A stretch of DNA of 64,000 nucleotides from JB111 sp049856175. Lineage in GTDB: Bacteria > Actinomycetota > Actinomycetes > Actinomycetales > Actinomycetaceae. Shown here one piece after another: positions 63,585-64,000 of this stretch; position 1 is the stretch's first letter, and the number at the start of each line of letters is the position of its first letter. A program made the position numbers and the translations under genes. The stretch spans positions 1 to 64,000 of the forward strand of contig NZ_JBNDNA010000015.1 in assembly GCF_049856175.1 (NCBI RefSeq), in the 5' to 3' direction. The notes beneath the pieces were generated by a model. The model was not told the origin of the DNA and ran no database searches. It saw only the letters and a program-made list of their open reading frames with translations.

Positions 63585-64000
63585 CTACGAGCCGTCGTTC
63601 GCTCGGCCCCACTGCGGCCGGTCTCCGATGAGGTCGAGCACCGGGCCTGCGGTGACCCGCGCACGGACGTCCGGCGCCGCCACCCACTCCGAGTTGGTCA
63701 TGACGGTGGGGCGGACAGCGCGCCTGACGACCGGCTCGACGATCTCGCACACCTCGAAGACCTCCTCCGCATCGGCGGGGCCGATCACCATGACGTCGAT
63801 GTCCCTGGGCGCCGGTCCCTCGATGCCACGGGCCCGGGCCGCGAAGGGGCCGTGGATGAACGCCTGGTCGATCCCGTCGACCGCCGACAGCGCATGCCCG
63901 AGCGCCGCGACGACGCCGGTGGACACGAGCAGGATCTCCCGCAGCGGGGGCACGAGCGGGCTGTCCTCGTCGGCGCGCAGGAGCCTGGTGCGGCCGACGC
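63585..64000 (-). CDS. Nucleotidyltransferase-fold protein, probable HTH fusion, 5' end beyond window
   Basis: Frame open to the right edge, 138 codons visible. GRTRLLRADEDSPLVPPLRE at the edge, then AALGHALSAVDGIDQAFIHGPFAARARG and DIDVMVIG, match the pattern of the ArsR-HTH plus minimal nucleotidyltransferase family (FIFGSxA..G..GDVDVLVVG); the HTH should lie outside the window. The usual Gly-Ser is Gly-Pro here, so transferase activity is uncertain. GTG 63953 is an internal candidate, but the reading frame clearly continues upstream. Confidence 0.65.
   Translation of the reverse strand, partial: VGRTRLLRADEDSPLVPPLREILLVSTGVVAALGHALSAVDGIDQAFIHGPFAARARGIEGPAPRDIDVMVIGPADAEEVFEVCEIVEPVVRRAVRPTVMTNSEWVAAPDVRARVTAGPVLDLIGDRPQWGRANDGS

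Overview
The window is very GC-rich, densely coded DNA with GTG/TTG starts, ATGA/GTGA gene overlaps and short intergenic gaps. Together with a MocR-type pyridoxal regulator beside pdxS, a RamB-type regulator beside isocitrate lyase, an HelY/DUF3516-type helicase and an srs-like type III polyketide operon, this points to a Micrococcales-type actinomycete; the genus cannot be read from the sequence. I see no tRNA, rRNA, CRISPR array, insertion sequence or prophage.

Layout. (1) 1-7428, minus: two very large exported sialidase-superfamily proteins; the first runs off the left edge. (2) 7429-23224, plus: an IclR regulator, divergent from the sialidases, and a tightly packed catabolic operon: amidohydrolase, class III aminotransferase, D-aminoacylase-type deacylase, Gfo/Idh/MocA dehydrogenase and a small partner, FAH-family hydrolase, complete peptide-type ABC importer, PIG-L deacetylase relative, PLP D-threonine aldolase/D-serine dehydratase relative, RidA and a second FAH enzyme. 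A matched inverted repeat lies in each of the two divergent promoters. (3) 23621-31343, minus: two large exported calcineurin-like phosphoesterase paralogues that carry the same five-fold C-terminal repeat module as the sialidases; one has lost key metal ligands. (4) 31635-46605: membrane proteins, helicase, galT-galK, YggS, an exported sulfoquinovosidase-like GH31, an orphan PD-(D/E)xK nuclease-like protein and beta-glucuronidase. (5) 46596-50677, minus, with 50776-51576, plus: a coiled-coil mini-protein, an SDR, and a type III PKS / methyltransferase / FAD hydroxylase operon divergent from a UbiA prenyltransferase. (6) 51584-59687: pdxR/pdxS, a lipoate ligase relative, the RamB-like regulator/aceA pair, a decayed malate synthase and an RNA cyclic phosphodiesterase. 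(7) 59965-64000: TetR and DUF998, an MFS exporter and two small genes.

How the genes may work together. The best candidate for an undescribed system is the IclR-controlled block 1-23224: exported glycosidases plus uptake plus enzymes fitting oxidation, lactone opening, de-N-acylation, PLP-dependent deamination (with RidA) and C-C or dehydrative cleavage. I infer a non-phosphorylative route for an N-acylated amino sugar or a D-amino-acid conjugate; the substrate is unknown. Intergenic spaces also carry short hairpin-forming tandem repeats built on GAGTGAGCGG, and two gene stop codons lie at the same position inside the repeat unit.
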